Assembly (NCBI GenBank): GCA_049969475.1
Contig: JBMFOU010000001.1
Coordinates: 186,001-250,000, forward strand
Origin: UBA2030 sp049969475
Lineage (GTDB): Bacteria; Bacteroidota; Bacteroidia; Bacteroidales; TTA-H9
Reading direction: 5' to 3'
DNA length: 64,000 nucleotides
Within the stretch, counting starts at the first letter, position 1. Every line of letters starts with the position of its first letter. Both the position numbers and the translations under genes were made by a program. Shown here in pieces: positions 34,852 through 42,772 of the stretch. Under the pieces are notes generated by a model. That model made no database searches and was not told the origin of the DNA. It saw only the letters and a program-made list of their open reading frames with translations.

Positions 34852-35895
34852 TTAGTCGTTTGAGCCCTTAAAAATACGCAATAAAATAAAACCATCCTTT
34901 TTTTCAAGGTCAGCGGGCTTTTTTTTTCGCATCCAAAGCGTGTCGCCCGAGACGGGCTGTGTGCCATAGTTCATGCGATTGAGGTCGTAAAGCCGCTGCA
35001 GGCGTATGCCAAACTTCTGCGAAATGGCATGCATGGTTTCGCCCGGTTTTACCACGTAAAAATCTTCCTCGGCTTTCCTTTTCTTTTTCTCCAGGTAAAT
35101 AATCTGTCCGGGTTTGATTTCCTCACCCCTGGCCATATCGTTGAAATCGTAGATTTGCCAAGTATATAGGTCGAACTCGTGGGCGAGTTCTGTGGCATTG
35201 TCACCTGCACGGGTGACGATATATTTCACTCCGTTGTTTTTAAGGATCTGCCTTCCCTGAGGGGTAATAGATACTACTTCGGGGTGGAAGGTAGTGGAAG
35301 TGGCTTGTAAAGTATCCGTTAAGACATTTGTTGCAACGGGTTCTTCGTTAATTTTCGGTTGTTGGGGACGCCACGCCACGCCCTGGTCGATGAGATAGAG
35401 CTGATGGTCTTCTATGATTTTGATGAGCCGTTCAGCATAGGCCGGATTGGTAGCGTATCCGGCTTGCTTAAGGCCTCTGGCCCAGGCTTTATAATCGTTT
35501 ATCGGGAGGTTGAATAGAAATTTATATCGATCACGGGTAGTGAGAAAAAGGGAATGGTCGCGGAAAGAGCTCTCAGCATCCTGATATTTTCTGAAACATT
35601 CTTTAGGTGCATCATCGTCTTTGAAATACTTATCTCCCTGCCAATCGTTTTTGCATTTAATACCAAAGTGGTTGTTGGCTTTAGTAGCCAATTCGCCCCG
35701 TCCCGCCCCCGACTCCATAACCGCCTGAGCCAGCTTGATACTGGCCGGTATGCCATAAAGCTGCATCTCGCGTACAGCCAACTCTTTGTATTGCAAAAAA
35801 TATTGTTCTCTTAACAGATAACCACTATCAGGAGGCTGAGCCTCTGTTTGATAAAAGAAAACTGACAGAAGCAAAATGAAAATGGACTTTTTCAT
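34852..35895 (-). CDS. Exported N-acetylglucosaminidase (GH73-type) with two LysM repeats
   Basis: A 347-residue peptidoglycan hydrolase. A signal peptide (about 1-20) precedes a glucosaminidase domain (about 35-185) with the catalytic glutamate in AQAVMESGAGRGEL and the conserved NNHFGIKC and WARGLKQAGYATNPAYAE segments. Two C-terminal LysM modules (about 225-280 and 292-340; ending in the pattern KPGETMHAISQKFGI) bind glycan chains. Expected to act in the periplasm on cell-wall remodelling. The ATG at 35895 is chosen because it starts the signal peptide; the frame stays open to 35958. ppnP follows after four bases. Confidence 0.9.
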   Translation of the reverse strand: MKKSIFILLLSVFFYQTEAQPPDSGYLLREQYFLQYKELAVREMQLYGIPASIKLAQAVMESGAGRGELATKANNHFGIKCKNDWQGDKYFKDDDAPKECFRKYQDAESSFRDHSLFLTTRDRYKFLFNLPINDYKAWARGLKQAGYATNPAYAERLIKIIEDHQLYLIDQGVAWRPQQPKINEEPVATNVLTDTLQATSTTFHPEVVSITPQGRQILKNNGVKYIVTRAGDNATELAHEFDLYTWQIYDFNDMARGEEIKPGQIIYLEKKKRKAEEDFYVVKPGETMHAISQKFGIRLQRLYDLNRMNYGTQPVSGDTLWMRKKKPADLEKKDGFILLRIFKGSND

Positions 35896-35986
35896 AGCGG
35901 CAAAAGTAGCCACTTTCTGGAAGATGAATCCGTATTGCCCGGCAAAAGCCTTTTCCATAGCTTTGCCATGAGATTACAAGAGGTAT

Positions 35987-36604
35987 ATGCAGTTCATTCA
36001 GAAGTACTTCCCCAACCTTACGGCCACTCAGATCGAGCAATTCGAGCAGCTGATAGACCTCTACCTCTATTGGAATGCACGAATAAACGTTATTTCCCGT
36101 AAGGATATGAATAACCTGGAACTGCATCATATTTTGCACAGTCTTTCTATTGCCCGTATCATACGTTTCAAAGAAGGAACTTATGTTCTCGATGCGGGAA
36201 CTGGCGGGGGACTACCTGGCATACCCCTGGCTATTTTTTTTCCGGAGGCCTCTTTTACACTCGTCGATTCCATCGGAAAAAAAATTAAAGTGGTAGAAGC
36301 CATTTGTCAAGAGTTAAAACTTGATAATGTAGAAGCCCGTCAGGCCAGGGTAGAGACCTTACGCGAGAAGTATGACTTTATAGTCAGCCGGGCCGTAACC
36401 ACCCTCCCCGAATTTCTTACCCTTACCCAACAATTGATCCGCCGGGATGCCATCAATTACCTACCCAATGGTATTCTTTATCTCAAAGGGGGTGATATCG
36501 AGGAGGAGCTTTTTACCCTCAATCGCCGCTTCCATGTCTATTACCTCTCCAATTTCTTTTACGAACCTTTCTTCGATACCAAGAAACTGGTGCACATTTT
36601 CTGA
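35987..36604 (+). CDS. rsmG: 16S rRNA (guanine527-N7)-methyltransferase
   Basis: RsmG methylates N7 of G527 in 16S rRNA using S-adenosylmethionine. The 205-residue product shows YLYWNARINVISRKD (family N-terminal signature), the SAM motif VLDAGTGGGLPGIPLAI, the FTLVDSIGKKIKV acidic loop and the SRAV segment of motif IV. Length is typical. It is divergent from the glucosaminidase gene with 91 bases between the start codons. Confidence 0.95.
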   Translation: MQFIQKYFPNLTATQIEQFEQLIDLYLYWNARINVISRKDMNNLELHHILHSLSIARIIRFKEGTYVLDAGTGGGLPGIPLAIFFPEASFTLVDSIGKKIKVVEAICQELKLDNVEARQARVETLREKYDFIVSRAVTTLPEFLTLTQQLIRRDAINYLPNGILYLKGGDIEEELFTLNRRFHVYYLSNFFYEPFFDTKKLVHIF

Positions 36605-36665
36605 AAATTGAATAAGAGTTTGGATTTTACTGCTTTCTAATTGTAGCTCAAACTGAAGCCTTTTG

Positions 36666-38066
36666 TTATTTCATGAGGAGAGGGTTACTACTGATTTCAA
36701 TATTTCCTATCGCTTTAAGATAAACCACAATAGCATCGGGGGTGATGTGAATAGCATCAGGTTCCAAATTTTTAATTGCCCCCTTAATTTGTATTCCTTC
36801 GACCGGCCTGAAGTTTTCCGACCACTGATCGATGCCTTGCTGAAGAGCCGTCAATTGGCTTTCCAGGTCGAAGCAGAGATACTTTAAAATTTGTTTTTTA
36901 ATGGTCGATTGAAGGAGCCAGGCTGCACTTTTTTGTAGGATATTGCGGGTGTGGAGGTCGAAGTCGAAATTCTGGATACGGAGAACTTGTGTGGATGCGT
37001 CGTAATAAGGAGTTCCCTTGAAATAGACTTTTCCGTTTACACTTCCTTCGAGGGTGACTTCGGCCACGAGCATTCCCTCGTTACCGTAGAGTGAAAGGGT
37101 TTTCACTCTTACCGATTTATTTCCACTGCTGAACTTTTCATTCTTTAGGAATTTTTCGGCTGTTGCAGCTAATGTGTCGAGTCGGGCGCTAATACGGGCG
37201 AAAACGTATGAGGAAGGGGTCTGGGGTACCCAAAGATTGATTTTTTTAAGCGGCACTGGAACCCCAGAGCTGGGCATGCTGCCTATCTGGGCTTCAATCT
37301 TCGCTTTAAGGGCAGCTTTCCATTGCAAGGTACCCTGCTTGGCTGAGGGTTGTGTGGCATATATCTCTTCGGGTGTTAGTTTCAGCCAGATCTCTGGTTC
37401 ATCCCATACCTTCATGGGATCTTGCAGCTTTAGCCACATCAGTTCTGCTTGTGGCTCAAGGGCGAGATTTTGCTGAAAAAGTTCGTCTAAACGCTGCGTA
37501 AGCAGGCTCTGAGTATTGTTCAGAATGATATTGGCCAGCAGGGTTACTGGCATCATTTTCCCGGAAGCCGTTACAGAAGGTTCTTCAATCCATTTATAAC
37601 CAGCCGGCGAAGTTTTGGTTTTTAACGACCAATCCGGACTGATTTCAACCGCAGTATTAAAACGAAGGGCGATTTCTCCCTTCATCTGGCGGGTGTCGGT
37701 AAAGCCCAGGCTGCCAATACCTATTCTCAAACGAGTGGTAGCTTCTATTCTTAGGGGTATCTCCCATGTAAGTGTGTTGCCATCCATCCCCAATCGTATA
37801 CGGCCTGTTCTGCTAACTTTCAATCCTATGGAACTCTCTTCGCCTGTTTTTAAAGCCGGGTTTTCATACAAAACTCCTTGCAGGTTTTTATTGACCAGGG
37901 CCTCGATCGTATTGAGGTCGAGTTGGAGAGGAAACTGAATAAAGGAAGATTCCGGCTCCTTGTTCCAGGGCAAGTAGCTTTCCATGGGTTTCTCTGGTTG
38001 TAGGGTGGTTCGGCAGCCTACGGTGGTAAGCAATAGAATCCAGCTTAATGCCTTCAGTCGTTTCAT
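36666..38066 (-). CDS. DUF4403-family lipoprotein
   Basis: A 466-residue probable lipoprotein with lipobox TVGC (cysteine near residue 18). The body is mostly beta with the repeated themes of the DUF4403 family, for example an N-terminal LNTIEALVNKNLQGVLYENP segment and a C-terminal ILQKSAAWLLQSTIKKQILKY-like helix (residues about 390-410), and resembles tubular lipid-binding folds of similar size. Function is unknown; a lipid-binding role is an inference from the family. It faces ftsE divergently. Confidence 0.7.
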   Translation of the reverse strand: MKRLKALSWILLLTTVGCRTTLQPEKPMESYLPWNKEPESSFIQFPLQLDLNTIEALVNKNLQGVLYENPALKTGEESSIGLKVSRTGRIRLGMDGNTLTWEIPLRIEATTRLRIGIGSLGFTDTRQMKGEIALRFNTAVEISPDWSLKTKTSPAGYKWIEEPSVTASGKMMPVTLLANIILNNTQSLLTQRLDELFQQNLALEPQAELMWLKLQDPMKVWDEPEIWLKLTPEEIYATQPSAKQGTLQWKAALKAKIEAQIGSMPSSGVPVPLKKINLWVPQTPSSYVFARISARLDTLAATAEKFLKNEKFSSGNKSVRVKTLSLYGNEGMLVAEVTLEGSVNGKVYFKGTPYYDASTQVLRIQNFDFDLHTRNILQKSAAWLLQSTIKKQILKYLCFDLESQLTALQQGIDQWSENFRPVEGIQIKGAIKNLEPDAIHITPDAIVVYLKAIGNIEISSNPLLMK

Positions 38067-38124
38067 GAATTGTGATTTGGCGGATGCAAAGTTAGGAGTC
38101 TTACTATTTTAAGCGACGAATGCT

Positions 38125-38132
38125 TATCTTTG
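38125..38132 (+). promoter_or_regulatory. -7 box of ftsE
   Basis: TATCTTTG matches TAnnTTTG and ends 33 bases before the ATG at 38166. Confidence 0.5.
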
Positions 38133-38165
38133 TTGCCTGCATAATGTATTTCTCAATTTTCTTCA

Positions 38166-38855
38166 ATGCCCGCCGTAGTAGATCTCGTGGACGTGTCTGT
38201 TTTCCAGAAGGATATATTGGTTCTGAGTGGGGTTTCGTTTAAGGTAGAACCTGGTGAGCTGGTTTATCTTACGGGTAAAACAGGCTCGGGGAAATCCAGT
38301 TTACTCAAGACATTATATGCTGATCTTCCTCTGCGTGCCGGCCAGGCTACCGTTGTCGGATACGACCTCAATCGACTGAAAAAGAAAGATATTCCTTTTT
38401 TGCGGCGAAAAATTGGTATTGTTTTTCAGGACTTTCAGCTTCTTTCGGATCGCAGTGTGGAGGATAATCTTTTATTTGTAATGAAGGCCACGGGCTGGAA
38501 AGATAAAACCCGAATGAAAGCAAGAGTTCAGGAATTACTTGAATTGACGGGTGTTCCCACCAAAGGATTTAAAATGCCTCATCAGCTTTCGGGGGGTGAA
38601 CAGCAGCGGGTGGGAGTGGCCCGGGCACTCATTAATCAGCCCGAGCTTATCATTGCCGATGAACCCACCGGAAATCTTGACCCCGAATCTTCTGAGGGTA
38701 TTCTGAACCTTCTCAGCGAAATTAGCCGATTGGGTACCTCCATTATTATAGCTACTCATAATTACCGCTTGATCAGCCTTTTCCCCGGAACGGTTTATCA
38801 TTTAAACCAGGGAAAAGTTTTCCGCTCTGAAATTAGCGATACCCCCCTGGAATAA
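38166..38855 (+). CDS. ftsE: Cell division ATP-binding protein FtsE
   Basis: FtsE is the ABC ATPase partner of FtsX, controlling cell-wall hydrolases at division. The 229-residue protein has Walker A GKTGSGKSSLL (about 36-46), the Q loop FQDFQLLSDRSVEDN, the signature LSGGEQQRVGVARAL, Walker B LIIADEPTGNLDPE and the switch histidine ATHNYRL. The TGKTGSGKSSLLK and DRSVEDN forms are FtsE-like rather than LolD-like. ftsX is not adjacent, which is common in Bacteroidota. It converges on the glycosyltransferase gene, with six bases between the stop codons. Confidence 0.85.
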   Translation: MPAVVDLVDVSVFQKDILVLSGVSFKVEPGELVYLTGKTGSGKSSLLKTLYADLPLRAGQATVVGYDLNRLKKKDIPFLRRKIGIVFQDFQLLSDRSVEDNLLFVMKATGWKDKTRMKARVQELLELTGVPTKGFKMPHQLSGGEQQRVGVARALINQPELIIADEPTGNLDPESSEGILNLLSEISRLGTSIIIATHNYRLISLFPGTVYHLNQGKVFRSEISDTPLE

Positions 38856-38861
38856 TTTTTT

Positions 38862-40001
38862 TTATTTTTTGAAAACCCAATCCATGAGCCGTTTGGCATT
38901 TTTTTCATCGCTATAATGATGGCTCAGGAAACGATCCCGCATTTCTATTGCATCCGGAGTAAATGGAACTGAGGCCAAGCGTAGAATTTCCTCCCGAAGC
39001 GCTTCAGCTGTATCGGCTACGTGACACAAGGCATCGAGCCCCGTGCCTACTAACATGTGCGAATTTACCAGGCAATGTCTTCCCTGGTAAAGGGTATTCA
39101 GTAGTTTGAGTTTGAGCCCTGTGGGCTGAAAAGTAAAGAGTACGTGCAGGTGGGCATTTTTAATCAACGCGTTCATTGCGTCTGCATCGGGATTGGCCAC
39201 AAGCTTTACGCCCGGAGTCTGAGCGATCAGTTTCTTCAGTTGCTGGGGTGGGTTTTTTCCGGCCACTACCAGGGGATAATCCAGTCCTGCAAATACCTCT
39301 TTAATCAGAAAAGTTACCGCAACGAGGTTTTCGGCCACGGAGAGGTTGCCGTGAAAAAGAGCGTATTCCCCCCTGCCTGGCAATGAGGTTACTTGCTCAT
39401 GCCCGTGAAAGCTGGGAAGATATTCTACCTGATTTTGGGGAAATTTTCCGGCCAGATAGTCGGTATCGGCCTTGCTTACGGTTAGCATAAGCTGGGCATG
39501 TTTCAACCTCGGCTGATAGAGGCGTAGCCGCAAGGCTTCAACCCTATAAAAGATTTTTTCACCCAGGCTGGGAGCAGCCTTTGCCAGGTGAAGGTAGTAT
39601 TGATGCTCTATGTTGCTCTCGCGGTAAATCTTAAGTTTATACCTAAGCAAGGGGTTATCTATGAATGCTGTGGTATGTAATCCTTCGAACAGTATGGGTA
39701 AATCATCGGCTGCTAACCTTCTACAGAGCTGCATAGCGGAGCGTGATTTAACAATGTACGGCGTTAGGCTCAGCTGACTCATCCATCCGGTGCGGCGAGG
39801 ATAATAGAAAACTTCGCTACAATAGGGTTTCAGTGCTTCTGGTCTACCTCTACCGTATTCATAGCAGTGTAGTACAATCCTTATTCCTAGCCTATGGAGA
39901 GCCCTGATTTTGTAGAAAACATCAATCACCCCTCCATAATCGGGTGGGTAGGGCACGTCGAACGAGACAATATGCAAGCCGTATTCAGAGGTAAGCTTCA
40001 T
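38862..40001 (-). CDS. Glycosyltransferase (GT-B fold, GT4-like)
   Basis: A 379-residue cytoplasmic glycosyltransferase. N-terminal Rossmann half: LHIVSFDVPYPPDYGGVIDVFYK split over residues 9-31, with the glycine-rich acceptor loop (PDYGG). C-terminal half: FHGNLSVAENLVAV, PLVVAGKNPP and the nucleotide-sugar binding area QPTGLKLKLLNTLYQG, where a GT4-type ExxxxxxE motif is replaced by TGLKLKLLN, as seen in some family members. The donor and acceptor are unknown. Its start overlaps the upstream glycosyltransferase gene by 17 bases, so the pair is translationally coupled and probably acts on the same glycan. Confidence 0.8.
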   Translation of the reverse strand: MKLTSEYGLHIVSFDVPYPPDYGGVIDVFYKIRALHRLGIRIVLHCYEYGRGRPEALKPYCSEVFYYPRRTGWMSQLSLTPYIVKSRSAMQLCRRLAADDLPILFEGLHTTAFIDNPLLRYKLKIYRESNIEHQYYLHLAKAAPSLGEKIFYRVEALRLRLYQPRLKHAQLMLTVSKADTDYLAGKFPQNQVEYLPSFHGHEQVTSLPGRGEYALFHGNLSVAENLVAVTFLIKEVFAGLDYPLVVAGKNPPQQLKKLIAQTPGVKLVANPDADAMNALIKNAHLHVLFTFQPTGLKLKLLNTLYQGRHCLVNSHMLVGTGLDALCHVADTAEALREEILRLASVPFTPDAIEMRDRFLSHHYSDEKNAKRLMDWVFKK

Positions 40002-41121
40002 AGCGTTTTTGAAGAAGTAATTTTTCTTTTTCCCAGTTGAGTTCCTCCCGGGCTTTCAGGCAATTTTGCCTGTAGCATCTAAGCGCTTCCCGATCGGCGA
40101 GCATTTCTTTCAGGGCATCAGCAATAACCCTGGGTTCATGTCCGGGCAAGATGCGGCCTACCTGCCATCCCTCCACCACCTTGCGAACTTCCGGCAGGTT
40201 GCTTGCCAACACCGGTGTTCCAGCATGAATGTAATCGAAGAGCTTGTTGGGTAAAGAGAAATGGTAGTTGGGACAAATATCCTTGTCTACACTCAATCCA
40301 ATAGTTGCAGCTGCGGTGAAGGTGGCCAGTTTATCTACCGGCATGCGAGGGAAGAAAAATACTTTTCCTGCGACCCCTTCCTGTTTTGCTTGTTCTTTCA
40401 GTTGCTCTATAACATCACCTGAGCCTATTACCAGAAGTACTGCATCATCTATATAGCGCATGGCTTCAACTACCTCTTCGGCGCCCCGGTGAATATTGAT
40501 ACCCGACCCCTGCAAAATCAGCACGTTTTTCCCTTCTGGAATGCCTTTTTCAATCAGATGAGCCGGTATTGGAAGAGATCGCAGGGGAGGGACATTTCGA
40601 ACAGAAAGAACCTCAATTCCATATTTCCTTGAGAAAATTTCTGCCAACGACTCATTTACCGTAATCATCCATGGCAGACGGGGTAACATCAGTTTTTCAA
40701 GTGTTAGCCACACTCCCCTTACCAGGGGACGATGGATAACTTCCGGAGTTTCGGTAAAAAACTCATGGCTGTCGTAAACTAAAGGTAAACGTCTGATTTT
40801 GTGAATGATAAAGTTGGGTAGCAGGGTGTCGAGGTCGTTGGCCACCAATAGGTCGGCTTTATGAAAGAGCAAAAATATCAGAAGTCTAAGGTTGAATTCT
40901 GCATAAAATAAGGGGCCTTTGCGGAAAAGCAGGCGCATGCGCTTTTGCTCCCAGGGCCTCTCCGGCAGGGGAGGTGAGGTGGGTAAAATCCTTCCTACCT
41001 GCATCACCGTAAACCCCATTTCAGTCAGCATATAACAAACCCTGGCTACCCTCTGGTCGGTAGCCAGGTCGTTGATGACAGAAATAATAACTTTTTTGGG
41101 TTTATTCTTTGATTCCGGCAT
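39985..41121 (-). CDS. Glycosyltransferase (GT4-like)
   Basis: A 378-residue GT-B glycosyltransferase. Seen: VIISVINDLATDQRVARVCYML (residues 10-31; the NDLxxDQRV form is common in Bacteroidota GT4 enzymes), VYDSHEFFTE, NVPPLRS, VLILQGSGINIHRGAEE and the C-terminal donor site FSLPNKLFDYIHAGTPVLAS. Donor sugar and acceptor unknown. First gene of a two-gene unit with the next glycosyltransferase; no polymerase, flippase or other surface-glycan gene is adjacent. Confidence 0.85.
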   Translation of the reverse strand: MPESKNKPKKVIISVINDLATDQRVARVCYMLTEMGFTVMQVGRILPTSPPLPERPWEQKRMRLLFRKGPLFYAEFNLRLLIFLLFHKADLLVANDLDTLLPNFIIHKIRRLPLVYDSHEFFTETPEVIHRPLVRGVWLTLEKLMLPRLPWMITVNESLAEIFSRKYGIEVLSVRNVPPLRSLPIPAHLIEKGIPEGKNVLILQGSGINIHRGAEEVVEAMRYIDDAVLLVIGSGDVIEQLKEQAKQEGVAGKVFFFPRMPVDKLATFTAAATIGLSVDKDICPNYHFSLPNKLFDYIHAGTPVLASNLPEVRKVVEGWQVGRILPGHEPRVIADALKEMLADREALRCYRQNCLKAREELNWEKEKLLLQKRYEAYL

Positions 41122-41178
41122 TTACAGTAGACAGCTTTTAAGAAATAACGCCGGTTGGGGTGAAAATTGCATGAATCG

Positions 41179-42651
41179 TCAATAAGAACGGGCGAAAACT
41201 ACACGGTAAGGAGAAGGTTTTCCTGTATAAATGCAGCGTCCGGGTTCGGGCTCAGGATTAAGAGGAATAAGACGGATGGTGGCCTTGGTCTCTTCTTTAA
41301 TTTTTTCTTCGGTTTCAGGAGTTCCATCCCAATGGGCCAGCAGGAAACCTCCTTTTTCAATTTCTACTTTGAACTCTTCCCAGGAGTCAACTTTGCGGGT
41401 ATTGCTTTCCCTGTAGCGAAGAGCTTTTTGATAGAGGTTTTCCTGAATCTCGTCGAGTAATGCAGCCACTTTTGCTTCAATCCCTTCCATGGAAATAATT
41501 TCCTTGGTAAGGGTATCGCGGCGGGCTATTTCAACAGTTCCATTCTCAAGATCACGCGGGCCGATGGCCAGACGCACAGGGTAGCCTTTAAATTCGTATT
41601 CGTTGAATTTCCAGCCCGGAGTAAAATTATCTCTATCGTCGTATTTAACGCTAATACCCAGTTTTTCAAGGTTTTGCTTGATTTCTCTGGCTTTTAGGCT
41701 GATTTTTTCGAGTTGTTCAGCCTTTTTGTATATTGGGATAATGACTACCTGATAAGGAGCCAGTTTGGGTGGAAGCACCAGACCATTGTCATCGGAATGG
41801 GTCATGATGAGGGCTCCCATCAAGCGTGTGGAAACACCCCAAGAGGTAGCCCAAACATATTCCAGCTTGTTGTCTTTGCTTAAGAACTGAACATCGAATG
41901 CTTTGGCAAAGTTTTGACCCAGGAAATGAGAAGTGCCGGCTTGCAGGGCCTTGCCATCTTGCATCATGGCTTCAATACAAAATGTTTCAACCGCTCCGGC
42001 AAAGCGCTCATTCGGACTCTTAACCCCCTGAATTACCGGCAAGGCAAGATATTTTTCGGCGAATTCAGTATAAACGCCCAGCATGCGTTTAGCCTCTTCC
42101 ATGGCTTCCTCTGCAGTGGCATGAGCAGTATGACCTTCCTGCCAGAGAAATTCAGCCGTACGCAAAAACAGACGGGTGCGCATCTCCCATCTAACCACGT
42201 TGGCCCATTGATTGATTAGTAAGGGTAGATCGCGATAGCTTTGAATCCAGGTTCGATAAGTGTCCCATATGATGGTTTCGGAGGTGGGCCTCACAATGAG
42301 TTCCTCTTCCAGTTTTGCTTCAGGGTCTACTATTACACCTTTTCCCTCCGGATCGTTTTTCAACCGGTAATGGGTAACTACGGCACATTCTTTGGCAAAC
42401 CCTTCTACATGACTGGCTTCCTTGCTGAAAAACGACTTAGGAATGAAGAGGGGAAAATAAGCATTCACATGGCCCGTATCTTTAAACATCTTATCGAGCA
42501 CCTGCTGCATTTTCTCCCAGATAGCATATCCATAAGGTTTTATTACCATGCAGCCTCTTACAGCCGAATTTTCAGCCAGGTCGGCCTTTATTACCAAATC
42601 ATTGTACCATTGAGAATAATTTTCTTCACGGGTCGTGAAATCTTTAGCCAT
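41179..42651 (-). CDS. proS: Proline--tRNA ligase (short, archaeal/eukaryal-type)
   Basis: ProRS charges tRNA-Pro. The 490-residue form lacks the bacterial editing insertion and carries the C-terminal extra domain of the archaeal/eukaryal type. Motifs seen: YSQWYNDLVIKADLAE, GCMVIKPYGYAIWEKMQ (motif 1), RPTSETIIW, the motif 2 region WEMRTRLFLRTAEFLWQEGH, and motif 3 WGVSTRLMGALIMTHSDDNG. The C-terminus ends in the conserved YTGKPSPYRVVFARSY segment with the terminal tyrosine. It is divergent from the lipoprotein gene at 42773 and shares its promoter region. Confidence 0.96.
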   Translation of the reverse strand: MAKDFTTREENYSQWYNDLVIKADLAENSAVRGCMVIKPYGYAIWEKMQQVLDKMFKDTGHVNAYFPLFIPKSFFSKEASHVEGFAKECAVVTHYRLKNDPEGKGVIVDPEAKLEEELIVRPTSETIIWDTYRTWIQSYRDLPLLINQWANVVRWEMRTRLFLRTAEFLWQEGHTAHATAEEAMEEAKRMLGVYTEFAEKYLALPVIQGVKSPNERFAGAVETFCIEAMMQDGKALQAGTSHFLGQNFAKAFDVQFLSKDNKLEYVWATSWGVSTRLMGALIMTHSDDNGLVLPPKLAPYQVVIIPIYKKAEQLEKISLKAREIKQNLEKLGISVKYDDRDNFTPGWKFNEYEFKGYPVRLAIGPRDLENGTVEIARRDTLTKEIISMEGIEAKVAALLDEIQENLYQKALRYRESNTRKVDSWEEFKVEIEKGGFLLAHWDGTPETEEKIKEETKATIRLIPLNPEPEPGRCIYTGKPSPYRVVFARSY

Positions 42652-42656
42652 ATTAC

Positions 42657-42685
42657 TTGTGTGGTATGATATTTGAATAATTTTG
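42657..42685 (+). promoter_or_regulatory. Promoter of Tyr/Trp-rich lipoprotein gene (-33/-7)
   Basis: TTG at 42657-42659 and TAATTTTG at 42678-42685 are 18 bases apart. The expected start near 42692 leaves a leader of about 80 nt that contains the competing hairpin elements described separately. Confidence 0.55.
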
Positions 42686-42697
42686 GAGGTGCAAAAC

Positions 42698-42768
42698 CCT
42701 CCCTCCCGTCAAACGGAGGGCAAAATTACAAAATTAAGTTCCTTGGCAAACCAGTCCGGAAAGGAGGG
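42698..42768 (+). promoter_or_regulatory. Leader with alternative pairing of the Shine-Dalgarno
   Basis: A CCCTCCCTCCC tract (42698-42707 region) can pair with GGAGGG at 42715-42720 to make a hairpin (CCCTCCCGT with ACGGAGGG, one bulge), or with the second GGAGGG at 42763-42768, which is the Shine-Dalgarno itself (AAGGAGG, five bases before the ATG at 42773). The two pairings exclude each other. A strong AAGGAGG is also unusual for Bacteroidota mRNAs. A regulatory role is inferred. Confidence 0.45.
42721..42749 (-). promoter_or_regulatory. Promoter of proS (-33/-7)
   Basis: On the minus strand TTG (42749-42747) is followed after 18 bases by TAATTTTG (42728-42721). The expected start near 42714 gives a leader of about 60 nt for proS. 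It overlaps the transcript of the divergent lipoprotein gene. Confidence 0.5.
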
Positions 42769-42772
42769 CGTT

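Noticed and set aside
42679..42736. Short direct repeats (CAAAATTA twice, GGAGGG twice) as a CRISPR-like or mobile-element end
   Set aside because: Too short and unequally spaced; promoter and leader elements explain them.
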